From positions 806,001 through 870,000 of the forward strand of contig NZ_CP046046.1 of NCBI RefSeq assembly GCF_009676705.1: 64,000 nt of DNA, written 5' to 3'. The stretch is from Spiribacter sp. 2438. GTDB taxonomy: Bacteria > Pseudomonadota > Gammaproteobacteria > Nitrococcales > Nitrococcaceae. Below the pieces are notes generated by a model. That model was not told where the DNA came from. It did no database searches and was given only the letters and a program-made list of their open reading frames with translations. The position numbers and the translations under genes are program-made. Shown here piece by piece: positions 48,152-58,249 of the stretch; position 1 is the first letter of the stretch, and each line of letters opens with the position of its first letter.

Positions 48152-49972
48152 ATGACTGACACTGCCCCCTTCGATCCCCGCCAGGCCATCAAGACACTGC
48201 CCACCAGCCCGGGTGTCTATCGCATGTTCGATGACCGCGGGCAGGTGATCTACGTGGGCAAGGCCCGCAATCTCAAGCGCCGGGTGGGCAGCTATTTTCA
48301 GCGCACGGTTCACAACAGCCGCACCCAGGCCCTGGTGGTCCAGGTAGCCGATCTGCAGGTCACGGTGACCCACACAGAAGCCGAGGCGCTGATCCTCGAG
48401 AACAACCTCATCAAGGAGCACCGGCCGCGCTACAACGTGCTTCTGAGGGACGACAAAAGCTATCCATACATCCACCTCACCACCCATCAGCAGTTTCCCC
48501 GGTTGTCCTTTCACCGGGGTCAGCGCCGGGACGCCGGACGCTACTTCGGCCCCTTTCCCTCATCCGGGGCGGTGCGCGAGACACTGAACCATCTGCAGAA
48601 GGTGTTTCCGGTCCGGCAGTGCCGGGACAGCTTTTTCCAGCACCGCTCCCGCCCGTGTCTTCAGTATCAGATCGGTCGCTGCACGGCGCCCTGTGTGGGC
48701 TATATCAGCGAATCGGACTACGCCCGGGATGTCCGGCATGTGGAGATGTTTCTCTCGGGGCAGAGCAACGAGGTGATTGACGAACTGGTTGGGCGCATGG
48801 AGACGGCGGCCTCCGATCTCGAGTTCGAGAAGGCGGCCCGTCTGCGTGACCGCATCGCCAGCCTGCGCCGGATCCAGGAGCGTCAGTACGTTTCCGGCGC
48901 CAAAGGCGATGTGGATGTCATCGCCTGCCGGCTTCGCGAGCAGCTGGCCTGTGTTCAGGTGTTCGTCATCCGCGATGGCCGCAACCTCGGCAACCAGACC
49001 TACTTTCCCAAGGCGCCGCCGGACACCGCGCCGGAGGAGATTCTGTACGGCTTTGTGGCCCGGCATTACCTGGGGCGGGAGACCCCGGGGGAACTGCTGG
49101 TGAGCCACGAGCTGCCGGATGTGGAAGTGCTTGAAGAGGCGCTGACGGCGGATGCGGGTCACCGGGTGCGGATCACATCACGCCTGCGGGGTGAGCGCCG
49201 TCGCTGGCTGAACATGGCCGAGCGCAATGCGGAACACGCCCTGAGCGCCCGGCTGACCACTGAAGCCACCACCGAACGGCGCTTCGAGGATCTGCAGCAG
49301 GCGTTGTCTCTGGACCAGATGCCCGAGCGCATTGAGTGCTTCGACATCAGCCACACCCGGGGCGAAGCCACCATGGCCTCGTGTGTGGTGATGGGCCGGG
49401 AGGGACCGATCAAGGAGGATTATCGCCGCTTCAACATCGACGGCGTGACGGCCGGGGATGATTACGCCGCCATGCGTCAGGCCTTGGAGCGTCGTTACCG
49501 GCGCTTGCGGGAGGGAGAAGGGGAGTTGCCGGATCTGCTGCTGATCGATGGCGGTCGGGGGCAGCTTACCCAGGCGGAGTCGGTACTGGAGGACCTCCAG
49601 GTTACCGGTGTAACCATCGTGGGCATTGCCAAGGGGCCACGGCGGCGTCCGGGCGAGGAAGTCCTGATGATGGCCGGGCAGCCCGGGGAGTTCCGATTGC
49701 CGCCGGAATCGCCGGCGCTGCACCTGCTGCAACATGCCCGGGACGAGGCGCACCGTTTTGCGATCACCGGCCACCGAAGCCGCCGGGGTAAGTCCCGCAC
49801 CACCTCCAGCCTCGAGGAAATCCCCGGCCTCGGGCCCAAACGGCGCCAGGCTCTGATGAAGCAGTTTGGTGGTCTCAAGGGACTGAAACGCGCCGGGGTG
49901 GAGGACCTGGCCCGCGTTCAGGGCATCAGCACGGCGCTGGCGGAGCGGATCCACGCCTATCTGAACGGGTAG
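48152..49972 (+). CDS. uvrC: Excinuclease ABC subunit C
   Basis: The 606-residue protein has the N-terminal GIY-YIG nuclease (SPGVYRMF, VIYVGKARNLKRRV), a UVR domain (LEFEKAARLRDRIASL), the RNase H-like nuclease half with LLLIDGGRGQL, and a C-terminal HhH pair (IPGLGPKRRQALMKQFGG). It makes both incisions in nucleotide excision repair. Its neighbour pgsA and the tRNA trio match E. coli gene order. Confidence 0.97.
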   Translation: MTDTAPFDPRQAIKTLPTSPGVYRMFDDRGQVIYVGKARNLKRRVGSYFQRTVHNSRTQALVVQVADLQVTVTHTEAEALILENNLIKEHRPRYNVLLRDDKSYPYIHLTTHQQFPRLSFHRGQRRDAGRYFGPFPSSGAVRETLNHLQKVFPVRQCRDSFFQHRSRPCLQYQIGRCTAPCVGYISESDYARDVRHVEMFLSGQSNEVIDELVGRMETAASDLEFEKAARLRDRIASLRRIQERQYVSGAKGDVDVIACRLREQLACVQVFVIRDGRNLGNQTYFPKAPPDTAPEEILYGFVARHYLGRETPGELLVSHELPDVEVLEEALTADAGHRVRITSRLRGERRRWLNMAERNAEHALSARLTTEATTERRFEDLQQALSLDQMPERIECFDISHTRGEATMASCVVMGREGPIKEDYRRFNIDGVTAGDDYAAMRQALERRYRRLREGEGELPDLLLIDGGRGQLTQAESVLEDLQVTGVTIVGIAKGPRRRPGEEVLMMAGQPGEFRLPPESPALHLLQHARDEAHRFAITGHRSRRGKSRTTSSLEEIPGLGPKRRQALMKQFGGLKGLKRAGVEDLARVQGISTALAERIHAYLNG

Positions 49973-50017
49973 GTGGGCGGCGCTGGAGACCCGCGGCCAG
50001 CATGATAATCTGCGCCC

Positions 50018-50584
50018 ATGGAAATGACCCTGCCAAATCTGCTGACGTGGCTCCGGATTCTGCTGATTCCGGTGCTGGGTCTGCTGTTTCTGTTGCCGGC
50101 GCCCTGGGCCAATGCTGCCGCCGCTGCAGTCTTCGTGATCGCCAGCCTGACGGACTGGCTGGACGGATATCTGGCTCGACGCTGGAATCAGAGTTCACCG
50201 TTTGGTGCATTTCTGGATCCCGTCGCGGATAAGCTAATTGTGGCGATTGCCCTGATCATCGTGGTGGTGGAGAGCCCCACGGCGTGGCTGGCGGTGCCGG
50301 CCGCGGTCATCATCGGCCGCGAAATCGCGGTGTCCGCGCTGCGGGAGTGGATGGCGGAGCTCGGTCAGCGCTCCAGCGTCGCCGTTGGCCTCACCGGCAA
50401 ACTCAAGACCACGGCGCAGATGACGGCCATTGCTCTGCTGCTCTACCGTCATGACTTTGCGGGATGGCCGGTGTGGGAGATCGGACTGGGTCTGTTGTAC
50501 CTGGCGGCAGCACTGACGCTGTACTCCATGGCCCTTTACACGGGGGCGGCCATGCGGGCGCTCAACCGCATTTCCCAGGGTTGA
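50018..50584 (+). CDS. pgsA: CDP-diacylglycerol--glycerol-3-phosphate 3-phosphatidyltransferase
   Basis: The 188-residue inner-membrane enzyme has the CDP-alcohol phosphatidyltransferase motif DWLDGYLARR with GAFLDPVADK following, supplying four Asp. It makes phosphatidylglycerophosphate, the precursor of phosphatidylglycerol and cardiolipin, acidic lipids abundant in halophiles. Two close ATGs are possible. It is 45 nt after uvrC and 36 nt before tRNA-Gly. Confidence 0.95.
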   Translation: MEMTLPNLLTWLRILLIPVLGLLFLLPAPWANAAAAAVFVIASLTDWLDGYLARRWNQSSPFGAFLDPVADKLIVAIALIIVVVESPTAWLAVPAAVIIGREIAVSALREWMAELGQRSSVAVGLTGKLKTTAQMTAIALLLYRHDFAGWPVWEIGLGLLYLAAALTLYSMALYTGAAMRALNRISQG

Positions 50585-50620
50585 CAGAACGGCGGGGCAA
50601 ACTAGAATACAGCCTCTGAC

Positions 50621-50696
<76 letters not shown>

Positions 50697-50704
50697 GAAT
50701 ATCA

Positions 50705-50732
50705 CCCCGATCGCCTTCGGTCGGGGTTTTTT
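50705..50732 (+). terminator. Rho-independent terminator after tRNA-Gly
   Basis: CCCCGA/TCGGGG, extended inward by a wobble and a CG pair, is followed by six T. It separates tRNA-Gly from tRNA-Cys, so the trio may be transcribed in at least two units. A promoter for Cys-Leu should lie at 50733-50797. Confidence 0.85.
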
Positions 50733-50797
50733 GTATCCGGGCACCGGCCAGGCAATCGCCAGCCATCCGCCCGGTTGCTATGATGTCAGCGCACGCC

Positions 50798-50871
50798 GGC
50801 TAGGTGGCAGAGTGGTGATGCAGCGGCCTGCAAAGCCGTGTACGCCGGTTCGATTCCGGCCCTAGCCTCCA
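50798..50871 (+). tRNA. tRNA-Cys (anticodon GCA)
   Basis: The 74-nt tRNA has acceptor stem GGCTAGG/CCTAGCC, discriminator T, CCA end, T-loop GTTCGATTC, and anticodon GCA at 50830-50832. Confidence 0.95.
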
Positions 50872-50878
50872 GTGTCTC

Positions 50879-50963
50879 GCCCGGATGGCGGAACTGGTAG
50901 ACGCACGGGACTTAAAATCCCGAGGCCTTGGCCGTGTGGGTTCGAGTCCCACTCCGGGCACCA
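50879..50963 (+). tRNA. tRNA-Leu (anticodon UAA)
   Basis: The 85-nt class II tRNA has acceptor stem GCCCGGA/TCCGGGC, a long variable arm, CCA end and anticodon TAA at 50913-50915. It lies 7 nt after tRNA-Cys and 35 nt before folM, so folM may share its transcript. Confidence 0.96.
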
Positions 50964-50998
50964 TTGCTCTCAAAGGTTTGATTCAGCCGGAGCGTTCA

Positions 50999-51706
50999 AT
51001 GACCTCACCCATCCTGATCACCGGCGCCAGTCAGCGCATCGGGCTGGCCTTTGCCCGGCACTGTCTCGAGCGGAACCAGCCCGTGATTGCCACCTACCGG
51101 ACCCATCGGCCGGCGGTGGAGGAACTGGAGCGAGCCGGCGCGCGTTGCCTACACGCCGATTTTGCGACCAACCCGGGCGTTGACGCTTTTATTGACACGC
51201 TCAAGGCCGAAACCCCATCCCTGCGAGCCATCATTCACAACGCCTCGGACTGGCTGCCCGAGAGCCCGGACACCGACCCGGCAGACGTGATCACAGCCAT
51301 GATGCAGATCCATGTCATGACCCCCTACCGAATCAACCTGGCGTGTCGGCAGCTTCTGGAGAACACTGATTGCACCACGGACATCGTCCACATGACGGAC
51401 TACGTGGTGGAGAAGGGCAGTGCGAAGCATATCGCCTACGCCGCCAGCAAGGCGGCGCTGGAAAACCTGACCCGGTCTTTTGCCCGGTTACTGGCCCCCA
51501 GGGTCAAGGTCAATAGCGTTGCGCCGTCGCTCATCATGTTCAATGAGGGCGACAGCGATGCTTATCGCGCGAAAACGCTGAAGAAATCGCTCCTGGGCAT
51601 CGAGCCGGGGGAGGGGGCCGCCGTGGAGACGCTCCAGTTTCTTTTGGATAACCCGTACATCACCGGGCGCAGCATCGGGCTTGATGGAGGCCGGCACCTG
51701 GTCTGA
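50999..51706 (+). CDS. folM: Dihydromonapterin reductase FolM
   Basis: The 235-residue short-chain dehydrogenase matches FolM closely: ITGASQRIGLAFA, RAIIHNASDWL, MTDYVVEKGSAKHIAYAASKAALENLTRSFA and a C-terminal GRSIGLDGGRHLV. It reduces dihydromonapterin or dihydrofolate with NADPH and can support tetrahydrofolate synthesis. The ATG at 50999 is preferred; an upstream in-frame start would lie within tRNA-Leu. Confidence 0.93.
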   Translation: MTSPILITGASQRIGLAFARHCLERNQPVIATYRTHRPAVEELERAGARCLHADFATNPGVDAFIDTLKAETPSLRAIIHNASDWLPESPDTDPADVITAMMQIHVMTPYRINLACRQLLENTDCTTDIVHMTDYVVEKGSAKHIAYAASKAALENLTRSFARLLAPRVKVNSVAPSLIMFNEGDSDAYRAKTLKKSLLGIEPGEGAAVETLQFLLDNPYITGRSIGLDGGRHLV

Positions 51707-51721
51707 GCGCCGGCCCCGTCG

Positions 51722-52945
51722 CTAGAAGCGCCTGAATGCCAGGCTGGCGTTGGTGCCACCGAATCCGAAGCTGTTGCTGAGCACCAGATCCAGGGATTGA
51801 TCGTCGCGGGTTTCCGTGACCACCGACATCCCCTCGGCATCCTCATCCAGGTTCTCGACGTTGGCCGTGCCGGCAATGAAATTGCCCTGCATCATCAACA
51901 GCGAATAAATCGCTTCCTGAACGCCCGCCGCGCCCAGGGAATGACCGGTCAGGGACTTGGTGGAGCTCACCGGCGGCAAGGCATCACCAAACACCGCCTG
52001 GAGTGCCCGCAATTCCGTGATGTCACCCGCTGGCGTGCTGGTGCCGTGGGCGTTGATGTAGTCGACGCTCTGATTGTTCTCGGTCTCTGCCATCTGCAGG
52101 GCCTGGTTGACGCATCGCTGCGCCCCTTCACCCGAGGGCGCCACCATGTCGTAGCCATCCGAGGTGGCCCCGTAACCCACCAGTTCGGCGACGATGGGGG
52201 CGCCGCGAGCCTGGGCGTGCTCGAGGGACTCCAGCACCATCATGCCGGCCCCGCCGGCGATGACAAAGCCGTCCCGGTCCCGGTCAAAGGGCCGTGATGC
52301 CCGGGTCGGGGTGTCGTTATAACTGGTGGAGAGCGCGCCCATGGCGTCAAACAACATGGTCAGACTCCAGTGCTCTTCTTCACCCCCGCCGGCGAACACC
52401 ACGTCCTGTTTGCCCAGCTGGATCTGCTCCATGGCGGCCCCGATGCAATGTGCGCTGGTGGCGCAGGCCGACGAGATGCTGTAGTTCACGCCCTTGATGG
52501 CGAAAGGCGTCGCCAGGCAGGCCGAGGTGGTGCTGCCCATGACTTTCGGCACGGCGAACGCCCCGATTTTGCGCACGCCGCGTTCGCGAAGGATATCCGT
52601 TGCCCGGACGACGTTTTCGGTGGACGCGCCGCCGGAACCGACAATCAGGCCGGTGCGGGGATCGCTGACCGACTCGGCGGGCAGCTCGGCGTGTCGAATG
52701 GCCTGATCCAGTGCCAGGTAGGCAAAGCCGGCCGCATCGCCCATGAAACGACGGGCCCGTCGGGGGATGGCGGCGTCCAGATCCACCTCGGGGGAGGCTG
52801 CCACCTGGCTTCTGAGCCCCATTTCGGCATAGGCCGGCTCATGGGCGATGCCCGAGCGACCTTCCCGCAGGGAGCGGGTAACCGATGCCAGATCGTTGCC
52901 CAGGCAAGAAACGATGCCAAGGCCAGTGACCACCACTCGCTTCAC
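51722..52945 (-). CDS. fabB: 3-oxoacyl-[ACP] synthase I FabB
   Basis: The 407-residue condensing enzyme has the Cys-His-His triad: SSACATSAH (Cys161), INAHGTSTP and [12 protein letters not shown]. The FabB type elongates unsaturated acyl chains in the type II fatty acid pathway. It starts at GTG with GAGGGA upstream and follows fabA by 11 nt; the two genes form the classic anaerobic unsaturated-fatty-acid operon. Confidence 0.96.
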   Translation of the reverse strand: MKRVVVTGLGIVSCLGNDLASVTRSLREGRSGIAHEPAYAEMGLRSQVAASPEVDLDAAIPRRARRFMGDAAGFAYLALDQAIRHAELPAESVSDPRTGLIVGSGGASTENVVRATDILRERGVRKIGAFAVPKVMGSTTSACLATPFAIKGVNYSISSACATSAHCIGAAMEQIQLGKQDVVFAGGGEEEHWSLTMLFDAMGALSTSYNDTPTRASRPFDRDRDGFVIAGGAGMMVLESLEHAQARGAPIVAELVGYGATSDGYDMVAPSGEGAQRCVNQALQMAETENNQSVDYINAHGTSTPAGDITELRALQAVFGDALPPVSSTKSLTGHSLGAAGVQEAIYSLLMMQGNFIAGTANVENLDEDAEGMSVVTETRDDQSLDLVLSNSFGFGGTNASLAFRRF

Positions 52946-52956
52946 TACGTGTCCCT

Positions 52957-53475
52957 CTACAGTGCGTCTTGAGGATTCTGGAACAGGCCCACCCGCAGGT
53001 CCGAGGCCCGATAGATCACTTCGCCGTCCACGTCGACCAGGCCGTCGGCAATGCCCATGTACAGGCGCCGCCGGATCACGCGCTTGACGTCCAGCCGATA
53101 ACGGACATTGGCGTTGTCGGGCAGGATCTGACCGGTGAATTTGACCTCACCACAGCCCAGGGCCCGGCCTTTGCCAGTGCCGCCGATCCAGCCGAGGTAG
53201 AAGCCCACCAGTTGCCAGAGGGCATCCAGGCCGAGACACCCCGGCATCACCGGATCACCGGGAAAATGGCAATGAAAAAACCAGAGGTCCGGATGGACCT
53301 TGAGCTCGGCCTCGATCCGGCCTTTGCCGTGCTCGCCGCCATCATCATCGATATGCGTAATGGCATCGAACATGAGCATGTTGGGGACGGGTAACTGCGG
53401 GTTGCCCGGGCCGAAAAGTTGGCCGTGCCCGCAGGCCAGCAGTTCATCGTAGTTGTAGCTTGATTTCTGAGTCAT
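52957..53475 (-). CDS. fabA: 3-hydroxydecanoyl-[ACP] dehydratase/isomerase FabA
   Basis: The 172-residue protein has the bifunctional active site: [22 protein letters not shown], with His70 and Asp84 at the same numbering as E. coli FabA. It dehydrates 3-hydroxydecanoyl-ACP and isomerises the double bond, committing chains to unsaturated fatty acids. The ATG at 53475 gives a start at the conserved N-terminus; an in-frame extension would cross the hairpin described next. No typical FabR/FadR site was recognised. Confidence 0.97.
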   Translation of the reverse strand: MTQKSSYNYDELLACGHGQLFGPGNPQLPVPNMLMFDAITHIDDDGGEHGKGRIEAELKVHPDLWFFHCHFPGDPVMPGCLGLDALWQLVGFYLGWIGGTGKGRALGCGEVKFTGQILPDNANVRYRLDVKRVIRRRLYMGIADGLVDVDGEVIYRASDLRVGLFQNPQDAL

Positions 53476-53491
53476 TGTTTTCCGCTGGTTA

Positions 53492-53539
53492 CCATCGGCC
53501 CGCGGGTCCGGCCATGGGGCCGGACCCGCGGGCCGATGG
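53492..53539. repeat. Perfect 22-bp inverted repeat upstream of fabA
   Basis: Two perfect 22-nt arms (53492-53513 and 53518-53539), beginning CCATCGGCCCGCGGG and closing GGGCCGATGG, are separated by a 4-nt loop ATGG. It sits in the 90-bp dxs-fabA gap, 16 nt before the fabA start. There is no T run on either side, so it is not an ordinary terminator. Confidence 0.95.
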
Positions 53540-53565
53540 GTGGTCGCCTCCAAGTGGACGCAACA

Positions 53566-55455
53566 CTAATCGGTCGTCTGCGGGCTGGCAAGCTCAATGC
53601 CGAGCCACTCGCTGACGCGGCGGCGGATGCCATCGGTATCGAGCCCCACCAGTTCCAGCTGCTCGTCCCGCTCGCCATGCTGGACGTAAGCGTCCGGCAG
53701 GCCGATATGGAGGATGGGGCGCTGGATGCCCTGTTGTTGCAGGCATTCGGCTACCGCTGATCCGGCCCCGCCGGCCACCACGTTTTCCTCGAGGGTCACC
53801 AGGCAGTCGTGGTCCCGGGCCATGGCCTGGACACAGTCCTCGTCCAGCGGCTTCACGAACCGCATGTTGACCACCGTGGCATCCAGCTCCTCGGCAATGG
53901 CTTCCGCCGGTGCGGTCATGGTGCCGAACGCCAGAAGGGCCACACGCTGGCCGCGCCGGCGGACCTGCGCCTGGCCGACGGGCAGGGTGTCAAGGTCGCT
54001 GGAGGGCACCGTGCCCGGGCCGCGTCCCTTGGGATAGCGAACGGCGCTGGGCCCGGGAATTGACAGACCGGTGGAGAGCATTTGCCGGCATTCCGCTTCA
54101 TCGGCCGGGGCCATCACGGTCATGTTGGGCAGACAACGCATGAAACTCAAATCGAATGCCCCCTGGTGGGTGGCGCCGTCGGCTCCCACGAGGCCGGCCC
54201 GGTCAATGGCGAACAGCACTGGCAGGTTCTGCAACGCGACATCATGGATCAGCTGATCATAGCCCCGCTGCAGAAAAGTGGAGTAAATGGCCAGCACCGG
54301 CCGATCGCCCTCGCAGGCGATACCGGCCGCCAGGGTTACGGCATGCTGCTCGGCGATGCCGGTGTCCAGATAGCGATCCGGAAAGCGATTGGCAAACTCC
54401 ACCAGCCCGGAGCCTTCGCGCATGGCGGGGGTGATGCCCCACAGGCGCGGCTCCGCCTCGGCCATGTCGCACAGCCACTGGCTGAACACATCGGTGAAGT
54501 TGAGCGGCGCCGGCTGGCCGCCAGACTTGAGGCCGGCGGCCGGATCGAAGGGTTTGACGCCATGGTAGGCAATCGGATCGGCTTCGGCCCGGGGATAGCC
54601 CTTTCCCTTGCGGGTCACGCAGTGAAGGATCCGGGGGCCGTCGAGCTCGCGCAGCCGCCCCAGGACTTCCACCAGGCCCTCGACGTCGTGGCCATCCACG
54701 GGGCCGAAGTATTGAAAACCCAGCTCTTCAAAAAAGGTGCCGGGCACCATCATGCCTTTGACGTGCTCCTCGGCGCGCTTGGCGAATTCCCGCATCGGCG
54801 CGGGCATGCGCTCCAGCACATTTTTGGCCTCTTCGCGCAGGTTGCCGTAGACGCCGCCGGAGAGAAGCCGGGCAAAGGTCTTGTTGAGCGCGCCGACGTT
54901 CTCCGAGATGGACATCTCGTTGTCGTTCAGCACCACCAGCAGGTCCGGACGCACATCGCCGGCGTGATTGAGGGCCTCGAACGCCTCGCCGGCGGTCATG
55001 CCACCGTCCCCGATCACCGCGCAGGTCTTGCGGCCGGCGCCCTGCTGGCGGGCCGCCAGCGCCATCCCCAGCGCCGCGCTGATGGAGGTGGATGAATGGC
55101 CGACGCCGAAGGTGTCATAGGCGCTTTCGTCGCGGGCGGGAAAGCCGGCCGGGCCATCGACTTTGCGGATCCGTCCGATTTCCCGACGCCGGCCGGTCAG
55201 AATCTTGTGGGGATAGCACTGGTGACCGACATCCCAGACCAGCCGGTCGTGGGGGGTGTTCAGCACATAGTGCAGGGCCACGGTGAGCTCGACCGCGCCG
55301 AGACCGGCCCCCAGGTGCCCCCCGGAACGGGCCACGCTGTTCAACAGGTATTCACGCAACTGGCTGGCCAGCCGCGGCAGTTGACCGGGTGGCAATTCGC
55401 GCAGGTGTGCCGGTTCGTCGATGCCTTCGAGCAAGGGATAGGCACTCATGTCCAT
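53566..55455 (-). CDS. dxs: 1-deoxy-D-xylulose-5-phosphate synthase
   Basis: The 629-residue thiamine-diphosphate enzyme joins pyruvate and glyceraldehyde 3-phosphate, the first step of the MEP isoprenoid pathway. The ThDP/Mg motif [15 protein letters not shown], the [16 protein letters not shown] region and [18 protein letters not shown] are all present. Length is typical. GGAGGAGG precedes the first ATG; the gene begins immediately after the stop of the YcgN family gene. Confidence 0.97.
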   Translation of the reverse strand: MDMSAYPLLEGIDEPAHLRELPPGQLPRLASQLREYLLNSVARSGGHLGAGLGAVELTVALHYVLNTPHDRLVWDVGHQCYPHKILTGRRREIGRIRKVDGPAGFPARDESAYDTFGVGHSSTSISAALGMALAARQQGAGRKTCAVIGDGGMTAGEAFEALNHAGDVRPDLLVVLNDNEMSISENVGALNKTFARLLSGGVYGNLREEAKNVLERMPAPMREFAKRAEEHVKGMMVPGTFFEELGFQYFGPVDGHDVEGLVEVLGRLRELDGPRILHCVTRKGKGYPRAEADPIAYHGVKPFDPAAGLKSGGQPAPLNFTDVFSQWLCDMAEAEPRLWGITPAMREGSGLVEFANRFPDRYLDTGIAEQHAVTLAAGIACEGDRPVLAIYSTFLQRGYDQLIHDVALQNLPVLFAIDRAGLVGADGATHQGAFDLSFMRCLPNMTVMAPADEAECRQMLSTGLSIPGPSAVRYPKGRGPGTVPSSDLDTLPVGQAQVRRRGQRVALLAFGTMTAPAEAIAEELDATVVNMRFVKPLDEDCVQAMARDHDCLVTLEENVVAGGAGSAVAECLQQQGIQRPILHIGLPDAYVQHGERDEQLELVGLDTDGIRRRVSEWLGIELASPQTTD

Positions 55456-55905
55456 CTAAGCCTCCTCCTCCGTGTAGTCTTCGAGTCGGCTGCCCGGCGG
55501 AAGTTCTTGCTCGCTGAGCAGCTGGCCCTGCACCGATATGCCGGCTTTGTGGACGCTGTCGGGGTCACCGGACACCAGCGGATGCCACTCGGCCAGTCCT
55601 CGCCCGTCATGAATTCGCCGATAGGCACAAGTGTCCGGAAGCCAGCGGAATTCGGCAACCTTTTTCGGGGTGAGTTGGATGCAATCCGGCACGGTGGCCC
55701 GGCGATTGGGATAATCCTTGCAGCGGCAGGTCTGAGTGTCCAGCAGCTGGCAGGCCACCCGGGTCGGATAGATGGCCCCGGTATCGGCGTCCTCGAGACG
55801 GTGCCGGCAGCATTGGCCACATCCATCACACAGGGCCTCCCATTCCGGCCAGGACATGTCGGCCAGGGATTTGACTTCCCAGTAGGGTCGATGGGCATCG
55901 CTCAT
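55456..55905 (-). CDS. YcgN family cysteine-cluster protein
   Basis: The 149-residue protein contains [10 protein letters not shown], then [15 protein letters not shown] and [10 protein letters not shown], the UPF0260/YcgN cysteine pattern that likely binds an iron-sulfur cluster or zinc. Function is unknown. The ATG at 55905 follows an in-frame GTG. It is tightly linked to dxs, which needs no metal cluster, although later MEP enzymes do. Confidence 0.87.
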   Translation of the reverse strand: MSDAHRPYWEVKSLADMSWPEWEALCDGCGQCCRHRLEDADTGAIYPTRVACQLLDTQTCRCKDYPNRRATVPDCIQLTPKKVAEFRWLPDTCAYRRIHDGRGLAEWHPLVSGDPDSVHKAGISVQGQLLSEQELPPGSRLEDYTEEEA

Positions 55906-55940
55906 CACGCAATTGTACCGCGACTGGTATCATCGTCGGG

Positions 55941-57527
55941 ATGTCAGATCAGTCACTTGCCTCTCAGGCGGCTCGACGCCGCACTTTCGCCATTATTTCT
56001 CATCCGGACGCGGGCAAAACCACGGTCACCGAGAAGCTGTTGCTATTCGGCGGTGCCATTCAGCTCGCCGGGACCGTCAAGGGCCGCAAGTCCGACCGGC
56101 ACGCGACCTCGGACTGGATGGAGCTGGAGAAGGAGCGCGGAATCTCCGTGACCTCCTCGGTAATGCAGTTCCCTTACCAGGATCAAATGGTCAATCTGCT
56201 GGACACCCCGGGGCATGAGGACTTCTCCGAGGACACTTATCGCACCCTGACCGCGGTGGACTCGGCGCTGATGGTGATCGACGTGGCCAAGGGGGTGGAG
56301 GAGCGCACCATCAAGCTGATGGATGTCTGTCGGTTGCGGACGACGCCCATCATGACGTTCATCAACAAGCTTGACCGGGAAGGTCGGGACCCCATGGATC
56401 TCATGGATGAGGTGGAGCAGGTGCTCAAGATCCGCTGTGCGCCGGTGACCTGGCCCATCGGCATGGGCAAGCGATTTCGCGGCGTCTTCCATCTGCTGGA
56501 TAACCAGGTCCACCTTTACGATGCCCAGCATGGCGGAGGCATCCAGAGCGGCGAGGTGATCCAGGGTCTGGACAATCCGCGTCTCGACGAACTGCTGGGG
56601 GACCAGATCGAGGAGTTGCGCGACGAGGTGGAACTGCTGCAGGAGGCGGGTAACGCATTTGATGAGACCGCCTATCTGGCCGGCGAGCTGACACCGGTGT
56701 TCTTCGGTTCCGCGATCAACAATTTCGGGCTGAGAGAGCTCCTCGATCGTTTTGTGGCCCATGCGCCGCCGCCTCGGCCCCGGGAGGCAGAAACCCGCAT
56801 GGTGGAGCCGGACGAGCCGGCCCTGTCGGGGTTTGTTTTCAAGATCCAGGCCAACATGGATCCCAATCACCGCGACCGAATCGCGTTCATGCGGGTCTGC
56901 TCCGGTGCCTTCGAGCGGGGCATGAAGCTGCGCCATGCGCGCATCGACAAGGATGTTCGCATTGCCAATGCGATTACCTTTCTGGCCTCGGACCGGGACC
57001 ATGTCCAGACGGCTTATCCCGGGGACATCATCGGGTTGCACAATCACGGCACCATCCAGATCGGAGACACTTTCACCCAGGGCGAAGATCTCAAGTTCGC
57101 GGGCATCCCCAACTTTGCTCCGGAGTTGTTCCGGCGGGCGGTGCTCCGGGATCCCATGCGCATGAAGGCGCTGCAGAAGGGCCTGGTTGAGCTCTGCGAG
57201 GAAGGGGCATCGCAGTTGTTCCGGCCGCTGATCGGCAATGATCTGATCGTCGGCGCCGTCGGCGCCCTGCAGTTTGACGTGGTGGCTTTCCGCCTCAGCA
57301 ACGAGTACGGCGTGGACTGCCAGTTCGAGCCCGTGGGTGTGTCCACCGCCCGTTGGGTCTACTGTGATGATGACAAGCGGCTGGCACAGTTTCGGGAGCG
57401 CCAGGAAGAAAACCTGGCGCTGGACGTGTCGGGGGCGCTGGCCTACATCGCTCCCTCACGCGTGAACCTGCAGCTGACCGAGGAGCGCTGGCCCGAGATC
57501 GAGTTTCGGGCCACTCGAGAACACTAA
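55941..57527 (+). CDS. prfC: Peptide chain release factor 3
   Basis: The 528-residue GTPase has the P-loop SHPDAGKTT, switch [14 protein letters not shown] for guanine recognition, and the RF3-type C-terminal domains. It removes RF1/RF2 from the ribosome after termination. The end overlaps convergent pncA by 4 bp. Confidence 0.96.
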   Translation: MSDQSLASQAARRRTFAIISHPDAGKTTVTEKLLLFGGAIQLAGTVKGRKSDRHATSDWMELEKERGISVTSSVMQFPYQDQMVNLLDTPGHEDFSEDTYRTLTAVDSALMVIDVAKGVEERTIKLMDVCRLRTTPIMTFINKLDREGRDPMDLMDEVEQVLKIRCAPVTWPIGMGKRFRGVFHLLDNQVHLYDAQHGGGIQSGEVIQGLDNPRLDELLGDQIEELRDEVELLQEAGNAFDETAYLAGELTPVFFGSAINNFGLRELLDRFVAHAPPPRPREAETRMVEPDEPALSGFVFKIQANMDPNHRDRIAFMRVCSGAFERGMKLRHARIDKDVRIANAITFLASDRDHVQTAYPGDIIGLHNHGTIQIGDTFTQGEDLKFAGIPNFAPELFRRAVLRDPMRMKALQKGLVELCEEGASQLFRPLIGNDLIVGAVGALQFDVVAFRLSNEYGVDCQFEPVGVSTARWVYCDDDKRLAQFRERQEENLALDVSGALAYIAPSRVNLQLTEERWPEIEFRATREH

Positions 57528-58153
57528 CCGGCGGTGTCCAGCACCTGGACGCCGGCTTTCTCCAGATCCGCCCGCACGTTGTCGTCATTGCCGTCGTCAA
57601 CCGGTCGGGTCAGGGTCCAGAGGAATCGAGTCTCGAAGCCGGCGGCTGCGGCGTCCTCCGCGGTCCATTTCACGCAGAAGTCCCGGGCGAGGCCGCAGCA
57701 GTCAACGTGGGTGATGCCCCGCTCCCGCAGCCAGCCGGCCAGGCCGGTGGGGGGGCGGTTGCCATCCGGGCCCCAGTTATTGAGAAATCCGCTGTAGCTG
57801 TCCACCCGCGGGTTATCACCCTTGCGAATGATCGCCGACACCCGCTGCCAGGGCAGGTCGGGATGGAGGGCGGCGCCTTCGGTCCCCTGGATACAGTGAT
57901 CCGGCCATAAAACCTGATCATGTCCATAAAGATCAATGACACTGAAGGGCTCCGCGTTGTGCTCGCTGGCGAACGAGACATGACCGGCGGGGTGCCAGTC
58001 CTGGGTGGCCACAATGCTGGCGTAGTCTTCGCTTTTCATGCGCTCGGCGACCGAGGGCAGAATTGAAGCCCCGGCCTGGGTGGCCAGTGGGCCGCCTTCC
58101 ATAAAGTCCGGTTGCATGTCGACAACGATGAGGGCTCTGACCGATGAATCCAT
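57524..58153 (-). CDS. pncA: Nicotinamidase
   Basis: The 209-residue isochorismatase-fold enzyme has the Asp-Lys-Cys triad: VDMQPDF (Asp12), IRKGDNP and LARDFCV. Metal-binding DWHPAGH is also present. It deaminates nicotinamide to nicotinate for NAD salvage. GGAGG precedes the ATG at 58153; a longer in-frame start upstream is less likely. Confidence 0.92.
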   Translation of the reverse strand: MDSSVRALIVVDMQPDFMEGGPLATQAGASILPSVAERMKSEDYASIVATQDWHPAGHVSFASEHNAEPFSVIDLYGHDQVLWPDHCIQGTEGAALHPDLPWQRVSAIIRKGDNPRVDSYSGFLNNWGPDGNRPPTGLAGWLRERGITHVDCCGLARDFCVKWTAEDAAAAGFETRFLWTLTRPVDDGNDDNVRADLEKAGVQVLDTAG

Positions 58154-58249
58154 GGGGTCCTCCAGTTTCGGCCCGGTGTGAATCAGGGCTTGAGAGTCTG
58201 TTGTCCCGACCCTATATACAAGGCTGTCACGATCTTTGGGGAGTTCCAC

